In this document: positions 19,143 to 27,869 of the stretch, in pieces
Layout: every line of letters starts with the position of its first letter
Position numbering within the stretch: position 1 is the first letter of the stretch
Source: Sedimentitalea todarodis
GTDB taxonomy: Bacteria; Pseudomonadota; Alphaproteobacteria; Rhodobacterales; Rhodobacteraceae
Direction of reading: 5' to 3'
Length of the DNA: 64,000 nucleotides
NCBI RefSeq assembly: GCF_032595355.1
Contig: NZ_JASMWN010000003.1
Coordinates: 186,001-250,000 of the forward strand
Notes under the pieces: generated by a model
Seen by the model: only the letters and a program-made list of their open reading frames with translations
The model's database searches: none
Told to the model about the DNA's origin: nothing
Program-made: the position numbers and the translations under genes

Positions 19143-21391
19143 TGGCACTTGATGCTCAGAAAACCAATGGTTTCACGCAGGTCGGCACACGTCCGAACCG
19201 CCCCGATGGCATAGACAAGGTGACCGGGCGTGCACGCTTTGGTGCCGACGCCACCGCGCCCGGCATGCTCTTTGCGACCATCGTGCGCAGTCCACACGCG
19301 CATGCCCGGATCAAGAACATCGACACCTCGAAGGCCACGGCACTGGCCGGGGTCAAAGGTGTCGTCACCCGCAGCGATTTCGCGACCGGGCTGACCGGAG
19401 AGAACTGGAACATCCTTGAAAACGTGATGGCGGGCGACACCGCGCTCTATGACGGCCACGCCGTCGCCGCCGTTGCCGCCACGAGCGCCCTGATCGCGCG
19501 GGACGCCGCCAGGCTGATCGAGGTCGAATACGAGGCCCTGCCCCACGTCACCGACGTTGACAAGGCAATGGCCGATGACGCCCCGGTGATCCGTGCCGGT
19601 GCCGCCGACAAATCCGTGCCCGAGGGTTTGCACCCCAACGTGGTGCGCTATCACGAGAGTGGTCACGGCGATGTCGAGGCCGGGTTTGCCGAGGCCGATC
19701 TGGTGATCAAGGATCATTTCAAGACCGAGGCCACCCATCAGGGCTACATCGAACCTCACGCCTGTCTCGCGACGCTGGGTGGTGATGGCAAGGGCGAATT
19801 GTGGTGCTGCACCCAGGGCCATTGGAATGTGCAGAAAATCTGCGCCGCCCTGCTGGGTCTGGAAACCGCCAACCTGCGTGTCACGGCGTCTGAAATCGGT
19901 GGCGGTTTTGGCGGCAAGACCGCCGTGTTCATCGAACCCGTGGCGCTGGCGCTGGCCCGCAAGACCAATAAACCCGTCAAGCTGGTCATGACCCGGTCCG
20001 AGGTGTTCCGCGCCACCGGGCCAACCTCGTCCACGTCGATGGATATCAAGATCGGCATGAAGAAGGATGGTATCATCACCGCCGCAGAAGGCACCTTCCG
20101 CCTGCAAGGCGGGGCCTTTCCCGGCGCGCCGATGGAATTCACGGCCATGTGCGCCTTTGCCCCCTATGCGCTGAAGAACGTGCATCAGGTCGGCTATGAC
20201 GTGATCGCCAACCGGCCGAAACAGGCGGCCTACCGCGCGCCCGGCTCGCCGATGGCGGCCTTTGCGGTGGAATCAGTGATCGACGAACTCTGCAACCAAC
20301 TCGATCTCGACCCGATCGAAACCCGGTTGAAGAACGCCTCAAAGAAGGGCACCAAAGCCAGCTTTGGGCCGATGTTCGATCGGATCGGGCTGGTCGAAAC
20401 GCTCGAGGCCGCGAAATCGCACCCGCACTACACCGCGTCGCTTAAAGCCGGTCAGGGCCGTGGGATTTCCTGTGGCTTCTGGTTCAATCATGGCGGAGAA
20501 ACCGCCGTGACCCTCGCTCTTTCCGAAGATGGCACCGCCCAGCTCGCGGTCGGCACCCCGGACATCGGCGGCAGCCGCGCATCCATGGCGCTGATGGCGG
20601 CAGAAGAGCTTGGCATTCCCTATGACAACGTCCGCGTGACCATCGCCGACACTGCGACGCTTGGCTACAACGAGGTCAGCCACGGCAGCCGCGTCACCTA
20701 TGCCAGCGGTCTCGCCACCATCGAGGCGGCGCGCGATGCTGTAAAAAGGCTCTGCGGCCGCGCGGCCGCCAAATGGGGCATCCCCGAAGACGCGGTGAAA
20801 TGGGAAAACGGGTGTGCCGTGCCCTCTGGTCCCAATGCCGGAGATTTCGACCCGCTGCCCATTGCCGAGATCACCAAGCGCATGGGCGCGACCGGTGGCC
20901 CCATCGTCGGCCATTTCGAGGCCACGCCCGAAGGTGCCGGGGTCAGCTTTGCCACCCACATCGTCGATGCCGAGGTCGATCCGGAAACCGGCAAGACCAG
21001 CGTGGTGCGCTATACCGTGGTGCAGGATGCGGGCAAGGCGATCCACCCCACCTATGTTGAAGGCCAGTACCAGGGCGGTGCGGCACAGGGCATCGGCTGG
21101 GCGCTGAATGAGGAATACATCTATGGCGAGGACGGGCGTCTGCAGAACGCCGTGTTCCTTGACTACCGGATTCCTGTCGCCAGCGACTTGCCGATGATTG
21201 ACACCGTGATCGTCGAGGTCCCCAATCCGGGACATCCCTATGGCGTGCGTGGCGTCGGCGAAACCTCGATCTGCCCGCCACTTGCGGCCATTGCCAACGC
21301 GGTCTCTGCGGCGGCGGGCGTGCGGCTGTGTGAACTGCCGATGTCACCGCCCCGCATTCTCGCCGCGCTGGAAAAGCAGCGCGATGGTTGA
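19142..21391 (+). CDS. Molybdopterin-binding catalytic subunit of a xanthine dehydrogenase/CO dehydrogenase-family hydroxylase
   Basis: The 749-residue large subunit binds the molybdenum cofactor and catalyses hydroxylation. It has the a/b hammerhead N-terminal domain (RPDGIDKVTGRARFGAD), the first molybdopterin domain with GGGFGGK, and the second ending in GVGETSICPPLAAIANAV, where E707 matches the conserved catalytic glutamate. The active-site loop is AYRAPG (residues 363-368). This lacks the cysteine of form I aerobic CO dehydrogenase (AYxCSFR) and differs from the form II AYRGAGR, so I would not call it CO dehydrogenase. It more likely oxidises an aromatic, N-heterocyclic or aldehyde substrate. 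It is translationally linked to genes on both sides. Confidence 0.93.
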   Translation: MALDAQKTNGFTQVGTRPNRPDGIDKVTGRARFGADATAPGMLFATIVRSPHAHARIKNIDTSKATALAGVKGVVTRSDFATGLTGENWNILENVMAGDTALYDGHAVAAVAATSALIARDAARLIEVEYEALPHVTDVDKAMADDAPVIRAGAADKSVPEGLHPNVVRYHESGHGDVEAGFAEADLVIKDHFKTEATHQGYIEPHACLATLGGDGKGELWCCTQGHWNVQKICAALLGLETANLRVTASEIGGGFGGKTAVFIEPVALALARKTNKPVKLVMTRSEVFRATGPTSSTSMDIKIGMKKDGIITAAEGTFRLQGGAFPGAPMEFTAMCAFAPYALKNVHQVGYDVIANRPKQAAYRAPGSPMAAFAVESVIDELCNQLDLDPIETRLKNASKKGTKASFGPMFDRIGLVETLEAAKSHPHYTASLKAGQGRGISCGFWFNHGGETAVTLALSEDGTAQLAVGTPDIGGSRASMALMAAEELGIPYDNVRVTIADTATLGYNEVSHGSRVTYASGLATIEAARDAVKRLCGRAAAKWGIPEDAVKWENGCAVPSGPNAGDFDPLPIAEITKRMGATGGPIVGHFEATPEGAGVSFATHIVDAEVDPETGKTSVVRYTVVQDAGKAIHPTYVEGQYQGGAAQGIGWALNEEYIYGEDGRLQNAVFLDYRIPVASDLPMIDTVIVEVPNPGHPYGVRGVGETSICPPLAAIANAVSAAAGVRLCELPMSPPRILAALEKQRDG

Positions 21392-21629
21392 GGTCAACCT
21401 CTGGTCCGGTCTGCGCGCGCTTGCCGATGGCAACGACAAGGTCGAGGTCGAGGCGAAAACAGTTGGCGAGGTCCTCGAGGGCCTCGTCAAAGCGCATCCC
21501 GGACTTCAGGAGGCCATTGACGCTGGCGTATCAGTCGCGGTCGATGGGCGCGTCATTGCAAGCAGCCTGACAGAGCCGGTGCAACCGGATAGTGAGGTTT
21601 TCCTGATGCAGCGTCTGAAGGGCGGCTAG
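21384..21629 (+). CDS. MoaD/ThiS-like ubiquitin-fold protein
   Basis: An 81-residue beta-grasp protein that starts inside the last codons of the large-subunit gene (8-base overlap). The opening VEVNLWSGLRALADG, the VGEVLEGLVKAHPGL helix and the C-terminus VFLMQRLKGG match the MoaD/ThiS fold; the terminal Gly-Gly is the feature that is adenylated and thiocarboxylated in sulfur carriers. It is the last gene of the molybdenum hydroxylase operon. It may be a MoaD paralogue for molybdopterin synthesis, a sulfur donor dedicated to this enzyme, or a structural partner; position favours a link to the hydroxylase. Confidence 0.8.
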   Translation: MVEVNLWSGLRALADGNDKVEVEAKTVGEVLEGLVKAHPGLQEAIDAGVSVAVDGRVIASSLTEPVQPDSEVFLMQRLKGG

Positions 21630-21685
21630 AGCGTTTCGAGCCTAGCCATACGTGCAGCACGGACCCAATCCGGCGCAGGCTGCAT

Positions 21686-22306
21686 TCACGCAAAAGCGTA
21701 GCTTCCGCCCCGCTCCAGCGCCCGGACGAATCCGGGGCGTGCATGGATGCGCTCGACAAAATCAGCCAACTTGGGATGCGCATCACCGCGTCCTTGACGC
21801 ACCGCGACTTCGGCGGGAAAACTCATCATGATGTCGACGGCTGACAGATCATCAAGCACGAAATGACCGGATGGACGAAGAACGGCCTCCATGTAGTTGA
21901 AATGTGTATCCAATTGCTGTTCAATCCTGGGCCCAAGCGGAGCCCCTGCCGCCCCCAGCTTGCCAACATACAAGGCCAGCAGAATGGGCGTCATCGCGGA
22001 CCCTTCGGCGAAATGCATCAACTCCTGATGGGTAATCCAATCGTCGCTGTCTGCGGAGGGCACCATCTGCGCCCCGTAGCGCGAACAGATGTATTCGACG
22101 ATCGCTCCGCTCTCGGTGATCAAACGTCCGTCATCCTCGATCATCGGGGACTTTCCAAGTTGATGAATCTTCAGCAGCTCCGGCGGCGCAAGGTTGGTTT
22201 CCGGATCGCGCTGGTAGGTCTTGAGATCATACTCAAGCCCAAGTTCCTCGAGCAGCCAGAGAATGCGTTGGGAACGCGAATTGTTGAGATGGTGAACGAT
22301 GATCAT
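21686..22306 (-). CDS. Glutathione S-transferase
   Basis: A cytosolic GST-fold protein of 206 residues. The thioredoxin-like N-terminal domain opens with IIVHHLNNSRSQRILWLLEEL and has the glutathione-binding segment SPMIEDDGRLITESGAIVEYI (P then E-S). The all-helical C-terminal domain contains VLRPSGHFVLDDLSAVDIMMSFP, the conserved N-capping and hydrophobic-staple region. The start at 22306 (MIIVHH) gives the standard N-terminus; the 36-residue upstream extension is unconserved. The substrate is unknown. It is divergent from the small lipoprotein gene. Confidence 0.9.
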   Translation of the reverse strand: MIIVHHLNNSRSQRILWLLEELGLEYDLKTYQRDPETNLAPPELLKIHQLGKSPMIEDDGRLITESGAIVEYICSRYGAQMVPSADSDDWITHQELMHFAEGSAMTPILLALYVGKLGAAGAPLGPRIEQQLDTHFNYMEAVLRPSGHFVLDDLSAVDIMMSFPAEVAVRQGRGDAHPKLADFVERIHARPGFVRALERGGSYAFA

Positions 22307-22486
22307 GCCTGGTCTCCGAAATCTGGACTTGGTACAGGCTGACGGGTCTTGCCTTATAACACCAGTCCCCATGGCGTGTGCGTGACGGCGATTTTTTTGC
22401 TGAAGATGCACCACGGCTTAACCTTGTCGATGTAAATGGCCGGCTAAACTCATGTGAGATAACTTGAAGAGCAGCAAGGAACCATT

Positions 22487-22696
22487 ATGAAACGCATCGC
22501 TATCGGCGGCTTTCTCATTCTGTCACTCGTCGCGGTTTCGGCCTGTGGCGGCGGCGGCGCGCGCAACACGACGCACATGACAACGGCAACCACCGGACAG
22601 GAATTGACCGACCTCAAGGCCGCTTTGGATGCCGGTGCAATTTCTCAGGCCGAATACGAAAAGAAGCGCAAGGAAATACTCAAGAAGAAGGTCTGA
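22487..22696 (+). CDS. Small SHOCT-like lipoprotein (69 aa)
   Basis: The N-terminus is a lipoprotein signal ending in the lipobox VSAC, so the mature protein begins at Cys20 with a Gly-rich linker. The C-terminal 33 residues (TDLKAALDAGAISQAEYEKKRKEIL) match the SHOCT short helical domain, a common oligomerisation or tethering module at protein ends. The product is probably a membrane-anchored peptide whose partner is unknown. A ribosome site GCAAGGA lies upstream of the ATG. It ends convergently with the peptidoglycan-binding protein gene. Confidence 0.75.
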   Translation: MKRIAIGGFLILSLVAVSACGGGGARNTTHMTTATTGQELTDLKAALDAGAISQAEYEKKRKEILKKKV

Positions 22697-22727
22697 CACA
22701 GGCAACGACACCCGTTCCGCAACGCAC

Positions 22728-22758
22728 AAAAAAACCCGGCAAACAGTGGCTTGCCGGG
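22728..22758 (-). terminator. Rho-independent terminator for the peptidoglycan-binding-domain gene
   Basis: A perfect 8-base stem (22735-22742 with 22751-22758) is followed on the minus strand by seven T residues (22734-22728). It lies 89 bases past the stop of the minus-strand gene at 22848. On the plus strand there is no T run, so it ends the small lipoprotein transcript less well. Confidence 0.85.
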
Positions 22759-22847
22759 GTCTCAAAATTGGCTTTGATGGCTTGTTACGCTAGTCTCTGT
22801 CATACGCCGTCCGCAACTCGGACAGCACTGGGCAGATCTGGCAAAAC

Positions 22848-24197
22848 TCAGTTGTTCGAAGGAGCCGCAAAGACAGGAAGCGCCGCTGCCGAGTTCGCAG
22901 CAGAGCTTCCGCCCTGCATCGCCTCTTTGAGAACGGCAACACGGTCAGAGGACTGGCCCAATACAGTCGTGCCGCCGCCGGCGAGCGAATCCATTGCCAG
23001 GTTCATCCATGCACCGGATTGTTGTGGCGATGCCTTGGCCGTGCCGAACCCTTCCCGCATGTGGTGGCTGACCATTTCACCATAGCCAAGCTGGCCTGAG
23101 GATGCGAGCAACACCGCCGAGGCAAGCGCCATCGACGCGTTGTCGGTGCGATAACCGACACCCAGACATACCTTACCCCCGGAGACCAACTGGTCCATCG
23201 GGCGGCCGGAACCTTGCAGGAAGCCTGCGGTATCCCCGATCACCTTGTCAGGACGCGCAGTTTCAAGTGCAACCATATGCGGTGCGATCGCCTGTGACAG
23301 GCCTTCGCATTGCTGCGCGATCTGCGCGTCGGTCATGTTCGGAATCGTTGACACAATCGACGTGCTTTCGGCCATGGCATGGGTTCGTGCCAGGCAGAAT
23401 TGTTCGTTCAGCGCAAACTCGGCGTCCGTCACCCGACCTGCCGTTGTAATTCCACCATTTGCCGCAGTCAGAACATTGATTTCATTGCAATATTCATTCA
23501 CAGATTTTGGCACCTGACCAAAAGTGAAATCGGGCAAGGCTCCGGTATCTGCACGCGCCGTCACCGGCTCAGGCTGCGTTGGCACCGGCGCAGGGGCCGG
23601 TGTGGGAGCCGGAGCCGCAACAGGCACCGGCGCGGGCGCAACCGGAACGGGGGCCGGCGCTTGAACGGCGGCGCTCTGGATATTCGGATTTGGCGTCTGG
23701 ATACCCAGCTGTTCGTTGCGGTAGGTCCGCAACAGGCCGCCATAGCCTTGCGTCGCAACGATTTGGTTGTAAGGCGGCACCGAAGAACTCGCCAGCGAAC
23801 GCTGATAGCTGCCCAGAAGGAAGTCTTTCTCGTAGGTATCCATGTAGCCATCCGGCTGGAAACCCATATCCGCCTGGTAGCGGGAAATTCCGGAGCGGCT
23901 CTTGCGACCGAGCGATCCGTCTACGGACCCGACGTGATATCCAAAATAATTGAGAGCCGTCTGAACCTGACGATTCTCGGCGCGCTGTGCCGATGAAATG
24001 CCGCTGCTATAAGTACGCGTGGTTCTTCGGGTGGTCGTGCGCTGGCGCTGCTTGTTCTTGTGCACTTCGTTGACGATGATGCCGCCCAGCAATGCACCGC
24101 CCAGCAACGCGGCGGCGTCGCCGGCGACGGCACGTTGCGCCGGCACGGCAATCAGGCTGGCCGCGACCAGTGATGTAAACAATCTCTTGGTGAACAT
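22848..24197 (-). CDS. Secreted peptidoglycan-binding-domain protein
   Basis: The 449-residue product has a signal peptide (KRLFTSLVAASLIAVPAQRAVAG) and a short Gly/Leu segment that may be a second hydrophobic helix (LLGGALLGGII). At about residues 75-130 is a peptidoglycan-binding type 1 repeat: VQTALNYFGYHVGSVDGSLGRKSRSGISRYQ. A long Pro/Ala linker (roughly 185-225) leads to an unrecognised C-terminal domain of about 220 residues with four or more cysteines and a helical look. It is transcribed in the same direction as the ten-gene srf-like operon and starts 207 bases past its last gene, so a working link is possible but unproven. A strong terminator follows it. Confidence 0.8.
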   Translation of the reverse strand: MFTKRLFTSLVAASLIAVPAQRAVAGDAAALLGGALLGGIIVNEVHKNKQRQRTTTRRTTRTYSSGISSAQRAENRQVQTALNYFGYHVGSVDGSLGRKSRSGISRYQADMGFQPDGYMDTYEKDFLLGSYQRSLASSSVPPYNQIVATQGYGGLLRTYRNEQLGIQTPNPNIQSAAVQAPAPVPVAPAPVPVAAPAPTPAPAPVPTQPEPVTARADTGALPDFTFGQVPKSVNEYCNEINVLTAANGGITTAGRVTDAEFALNEQFCLARTHAMAESTSIVSTIPNMTDAQIAQQCEGLSQAIAPHMVALETARPDKVIGDTAGFLQGSGRPMDQLVSGGKVCLGVGYRTDNASMALASAVLLASSGQLGYGEMVSHHMREGFGTAKASPQQSGAWMNLAMDSLAGGGTTVLGQSSDRVAVLKEAMQGGSSAANSAAALPVFAAPSNN

Positions 24198-24404
24198 ATC
24201 TAAAAACCTCACGCTAGAAAAGGCGTGGCAAGACACGGGCCTCGTGCCAACCAACAGCCTTATGCGGTTGAAATACCAATTCTTACCCGAACAGCGGACC
24301 ACCCATCGCCCTTGTTGTCAAGATCACCCACCCGAAATGCCACCGTTCCGGCACGGATCTGGCAGCATTGTGAAGGGAATCGGCGCATAGCTGCCAAAGG
24401 CTGG

Positions 24405-25955
24405 TCAATCGAGTGCGACCTTGAGCAATTGTGTGGGGTTGATGTCGGGACGAGCATCATAGACGGCTAAATCTTCCCAGAAACGATCAAGCGTACGCAG
24501 GGTTTTGTCGCGTCCGGACAAGGACAGTTCTTCGCGCAACACGTTATAGGCGGCCTCGCGATCGGTGGCGCCGATATCTGTCGTCAGTGTTTCCAAAGCC
24601 GCACGAAAGGACAGCAGATAGGTCGATTGTACATGCCGCATCTGTTTGATCTCGGCCACGTGCTTTTCGACCTGCCGCCCATAGACCGCGCTGTTTTCTC
24701 CGGCGCGCTGCAAATCGATAAGCAATCGGATATTGCCCGCCTTGTTCTCGATATCCGCGGCATTCTCGTCCAGAGAATCCACGAAGACAGCGCCCGCCAG
24801 AAGTGTCGCGCGCGCGGATTGCTGGAGCGCGGTCTGCGCGCGGTCGCGGGCACGGCGGAATTCAAGCTTCAGATTATCAAGCTCGTCCCTGCGCCTTGGG
24901 TCGATTTCGGCCTCGATCAGCGTGGTGATCCGGGCAACCGGATCCACGGTCGCGCCAGTCTGGTCGGCATTGGCCAAATCCATCCATCGTTCGCGTATCT
25001 GGTTCAGCCGCTGGTCGCTCGTTGTGATCGGTGCGGCAAGGACGAGGCGCACTCCAAACGTCTCGGCCCGCAGCGGTGTGCCTTTGGCAGCATCATAGGG
25101 CGGGTATTCGGTCCGCTGAGCGCTGTAAATCTGATCGGCCGTCGAGAGGACTGAACCGCCCCGCGTCACGATGCCCCCGACCTGCCCGCCGGAACGGCCT
25201 ATCGCGTTCAGCCGAAACGGCTCGAGCATGAGTTCCTCGGCATTGCCATAGACATCAAACAGCCCCAGCGGGTTGGGGTTGCGCACTCCCACAGGGCCCA
25301 ACTTGCCGCGCGACGACCCGGACGCCTGAAAGCGGGCGAAATCCCGCAGATCACCTTTGCCAAAGAACACCGGCGCCGGAAACTGTGTTGCGTCCACCCG
25401 AGCGCCACCACGCGTTGCGTACTCCCATTCGGCCTCGGTCGGCAGGCGAAGAAAGGCAGGGACGTCGTCGACCTGTGGCAGGGCCCCGACCGCGTTCTTA
25501 AGGAGCCATTCGTTGTATCGTTGCGTCAGGGTCACCGCGTCAAACCAGCCAAGCCCACCTTGCGCCAGCCGGTCCGCCCGTGTTGGCGCTGCACAATCCC
25601 CATTCAGGACCCGATACTGACCATGTGTGAGTTCGTACCGGGCAATGTAGTAATATGTGGTCCCTGCGTCGTCATCGCGAAATGGCCCGCGCAGATAGGC
25701 GGGCAACAGGTAGTCGGAATAACCGGTCTGGTCACGCGATTGGCCCAAACGCACACGCCGATCGGCCAGGGGATCGGTTGCATCCAGCGGTACGCTGACC
25801 TTCTGGAACGCCATTGCCGCGCCACAGGGCATTGGCAACAGCAGATCGGCGGGATCGGTGTCAGCGGCGGGATCGATCAGCTCGCGCGGCCAATCCTGCT
25901 GGGCGGAAAGCTGACACGCCAGAAGTGTCAGGATGACGATCAACCAAAGGCGCAT
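24405..25955 (-). CDS. Exported FGE-sulfatase-fold protein without catalytic cysteines
   Basis: Last gene of the srf-like operon, 2 bases after the permease stop. The 516-residue protein has a signal peptide with a possible lipobox (LLAC14). Residues 40-308 are an FGE-sulfatase (SUMF1/formylglycine-generating) fold: YELTHGQY, RLPTEAEWEYATRGG, NPLGLFDVYGNAEEL, TRGGS and FGVRLVLA. True FGE enzymes have two reactive cysteines just after the RGGS motif; here that stretch (RGGSVLSTADQIYSAQ) has none, so it is probably a binding or scaffold domain. Residues 312-495 form a long charged helical region, likely coiled coil. Its place in the periplasm and its coil suggest a partner for the VWA protein or the ABC permease; this is inference. 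Confidence 0.85.
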   Translation of the reverse strand: MRLWLIVILTLLACQLSAQQDWPRELIDPAADTDPADLLLPMPCGAAMAFQKVSVPLDATDPLADRRVRLGQSRDQTGYSDYLLPAYLRGPFRDDDAGTTYYYIARYELTHGQYRVLNGDCAAPTRADRLAQGGLGWFDAVTLTQRYNEWLLKNAVGALPQVDDVPAFLRLPTEAEWEYATRGGARVDATQFPAPVFFGKGDLRDFARFQASGSSRGKLGPVGVRNPNPLGLFDVYGNAEELMLEPFRLNAIGRSGGQVGGIVTRGGSVLSTADQIYSAQRTEYPPYDAAKGTPLRAETFGVRLVLAAPITTSDQRLNQIRERWMDLANADQTGATVDPVARITTLIEAEIDPRRRDELDNLKLEFRRARDRAQTALQQSARATLLAGAVFVDSLDENAADIENKAGNIRLLIDLQRAGENSAVYGRQVEKHVAEIKQMRHVQSTYLLSFRAALETLTTDIGATDREAAYNVLREELSLSGRDKTLRTLDRFWEDLAVYDARPDINPTQLLKVALD

Positions 25956-25957
25956 GA

Positions 25958-27154
25958 TCACGACCCTTCCCGCAGAACGCTTGCCGGGTCCAGCCGCTGA
26001 GCCGACCACGCCGCAACCGCCGCAGCTCCGAGAACCAGCACAAGCACTCCAAGACAGATCGCCACCCCCTGTGCGGCCGGTATCTGCGTCAGCGACGCGC
26101 CATCGGGAAGCCCCTGTCCGAACATCGCACCGGCGATGCGGCCGGCACCAAGATACAGCAGAAAAGAGAGCGCCAAACCCGCAAGCGACGTGATCAGCGC
26201 CTGAACCACAGGAAAGAGCGCGAGCGTGTGACCGGGAATACCCAACAGCGCAATGCCGGCCAGGACCGTCTTCTTTCGGCTGACGTCCGACCAGAACCCA
26301 AGCACCAGCGCCGCGCCAAGACCAAGCGCGGCCAACGCGGCGGTCAACCCAAGGGCAAGGTTCAGCTTGCGACCCAAACCAAGCAACGATTCAACCTCGC
26401 GGGTGCGCGCCGTGGTGCCGATGGACAAGTGATCTTCGATCCGGGCCTGAAGTGCTGCGACGTCCTCAAGACCTCTGGCATAGACCCGCACCCCCTCGTA
26501 GGACGGCACCCGGTCCGCCAGATCGCGCGTCCCTGTGATGCCATGATCCGGCAGGCTGTAGGAATCATAGAAGGCTTCGATCAAGTCCAGCATTTCGAAA
26601 GGGGCCAGCACCGCGCGCCCCGCCGTGGCCGTTTCCGGCAGGATCACCGCCACGGTGACCGGCAGAACAAGTTGCCTGGGACGGCCCTCGGCCTGGCTGA
26701 TCAACTGCAGTTCGGTGCCAGCGTCCAGATCAAGCTGCGCGGCCAGTTGGGCGCTGACCGCAACCTGGTTGCCCGCGATCTCGGTGCCGCGCGGCAATGT
26801 CGGATCGCCGCCCCCCGTGGGGATGATCAGCGCGGGCCGCATTCTGCGCCCTCCTTTCGCGCGGACGTTCATGAAATCGAACTGGCCCCGCACCTTGGGT
26901 GTCAGAAACGCGATCTCCGGCCAGCCGCGCAGGGGGGCAAGATCCCTGTCCGTGAAAGAGGCATTGCCCTGTGTGTCGATCTGCCGGTTGGCCGGGTCCG
27001 CGAGCATCTCTCCGATCAGCGCCGAATAAACGCCGTTCTTGACGCCGAACAACACCAGGAGCGGCACAAGGATTCCAACCATGATCGCCACGTTGCAGAA
27101 CAGAAAGAACCGATCCCGCATCAGATCGCGCCATGCCAGCGTCGCGATCAACAT
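25958..27154 (-). CDS. FtsX-like ABC transporter permease (MacB/LolC type)
   Basis: A 398-residue inner-membrane protein with the MacB/FtsX layout: one N-terminal helix (about residues 17-38, FFLFCNVAIMVGILVPLLVLFGV), a periplasmic domain of about 220 residues, and three C-terminal helices (about 265-290, 310-335 and 365-388). Such permeases do not import solutes; they couple ATP hydrolysis to movement of the periplasmic domain, for example in lipoprotein extraction or toxin and peptide export. Its start overlaps the stop of the ATPase gene by 7 bases. No MacA-like adaptor is in the operon. Confidence 0.85.
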   Translation of the reverse strand: MLIATLAWRDLMRDRFFLFCNVAIMVGILVPLLVLFGVKNGVYSALIGEMLADPANRQIDTQGNASFTDRDLAPLRGWPEIAFLTPKVRGQFDFMNVRAKGGRRMRPALIIPTGGGDPTLPRGTEIAGNQVAVSAQLAAQLDLDAGTELQLISQAEGRPRQLVLPVTVAVILPETATAGRAVLAPFEMLDLIEAFYDSYSLPDHGITGTRDLADRVPSYEGVRVYARGLEDVAALQARIEDHLSIGTTARTREVESLLGLGRKLNLALGLTAALAALGLGAALVLGFWSDVSRKKTVLAGIALLGIPGHTLALFPVVQALITSLAGLALSFLLYLGAGRIAGAMFGQGLPDGASLTQIPAAQGVAICLGVLVLVLGAAAVAAWSAQRLDPASVLREGS

Positions 27155-27864
27155 GGCGCCGGCTCCAGCCTGCTGGTCACGACACCATTCTGTGACTCGG
27201 TGGTCAGCGCAAGACGAGGAATACCAAAGCGCGCGACTCGGTCGGTGTCATGGCTTGACAGGATCACGCCGCTGTCTTGTTCTTTCGCCGCAGCCAGGAG
27301 CAGATCCAACACCACGTCAGCGCTGTCACTGTCCAACGCGGCGGTGGGTTCATCCGCGATGACAAAGGGCGGCCTGTGCGCCAGCGCGCGCGCGATGGCC
27401 ACGCGTTGCCGCTGGCCGATCGACAGCGCCCCCGGCATCAGGGACGCGACATCGCCGATCCCCAACCGGTCGATCAGCGCCGTGCACCATGCAGCATCTT
27501 CGCGTCCGGTCACATGCTGGGGAAGCGCGATGTTTTCAGTCACCGACAGAAACGGCATCAACGCGCCGGTCTGCGGCACAAACCCGAACAGTTGCCCGCG
27601 CATCCGCGCCAGATCGGCATCGCGCACGCCCCTGCCCCAAAGCGTCGCCAAGTTCTTGCCGTCACACAAAAAGACCGTCCCCTTACCCGGCGCGCGCAAC
27701 AGCCCGAGCAATTCCAGCAACAGCGTCTTGCCCGATCCGCTGGCTCCCGTCAGGGCCACGGCCTGCCCCGGCGCAAGCGTCAGCTCATCAACCTGCAACC
27801 GGAACGCACGATCGCGGTCGCGCAGTTCAATCCGGCCATCCGTAAGGGTCAGACCGCGCACCAT
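27148..27864 (-). CDS. ABC transporter ATPase (MacB/LolD type)
   Basis: The 238-residue ATPase has Walker A GASGSGKT (residues 40-47), Q-loop FVPQTG, signature LSIGQRQR (147-154), Walker B FVIADEP (167-173) and H-loop SSHD. The signature has I in place of the usual G (LSGGQ), a mild change. It pairs with the following FtsX-like permease gene, as in LolCDE and MacB-type systems. It starts 5 bases past the VWA gene stop, deep inside the srf-like operon. Confidence 0.92.
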   Translation of the reverse strand: MVRGLTLTDGRIELRDRDRAFRLQVDELTLAPGQAVALTGASGSGKTLLLELLGLLRAPGKGTVFLCDGKNLATLWGRGVRDADLARMRGQLFGFVPQTGALMPFLSVTENIALPQHVTGREDAAWCTALIDRLGIGDVASLMPGALSIGQRQRVAIARALAHRPPFVIADEPTAALDSDSADVVLDLLLAAAKEQDSGVILSSHDTDRVARFGIPRLALTTESQNGVVTSRLEPAPC

Positions 27865-27869
27865 CGGCC

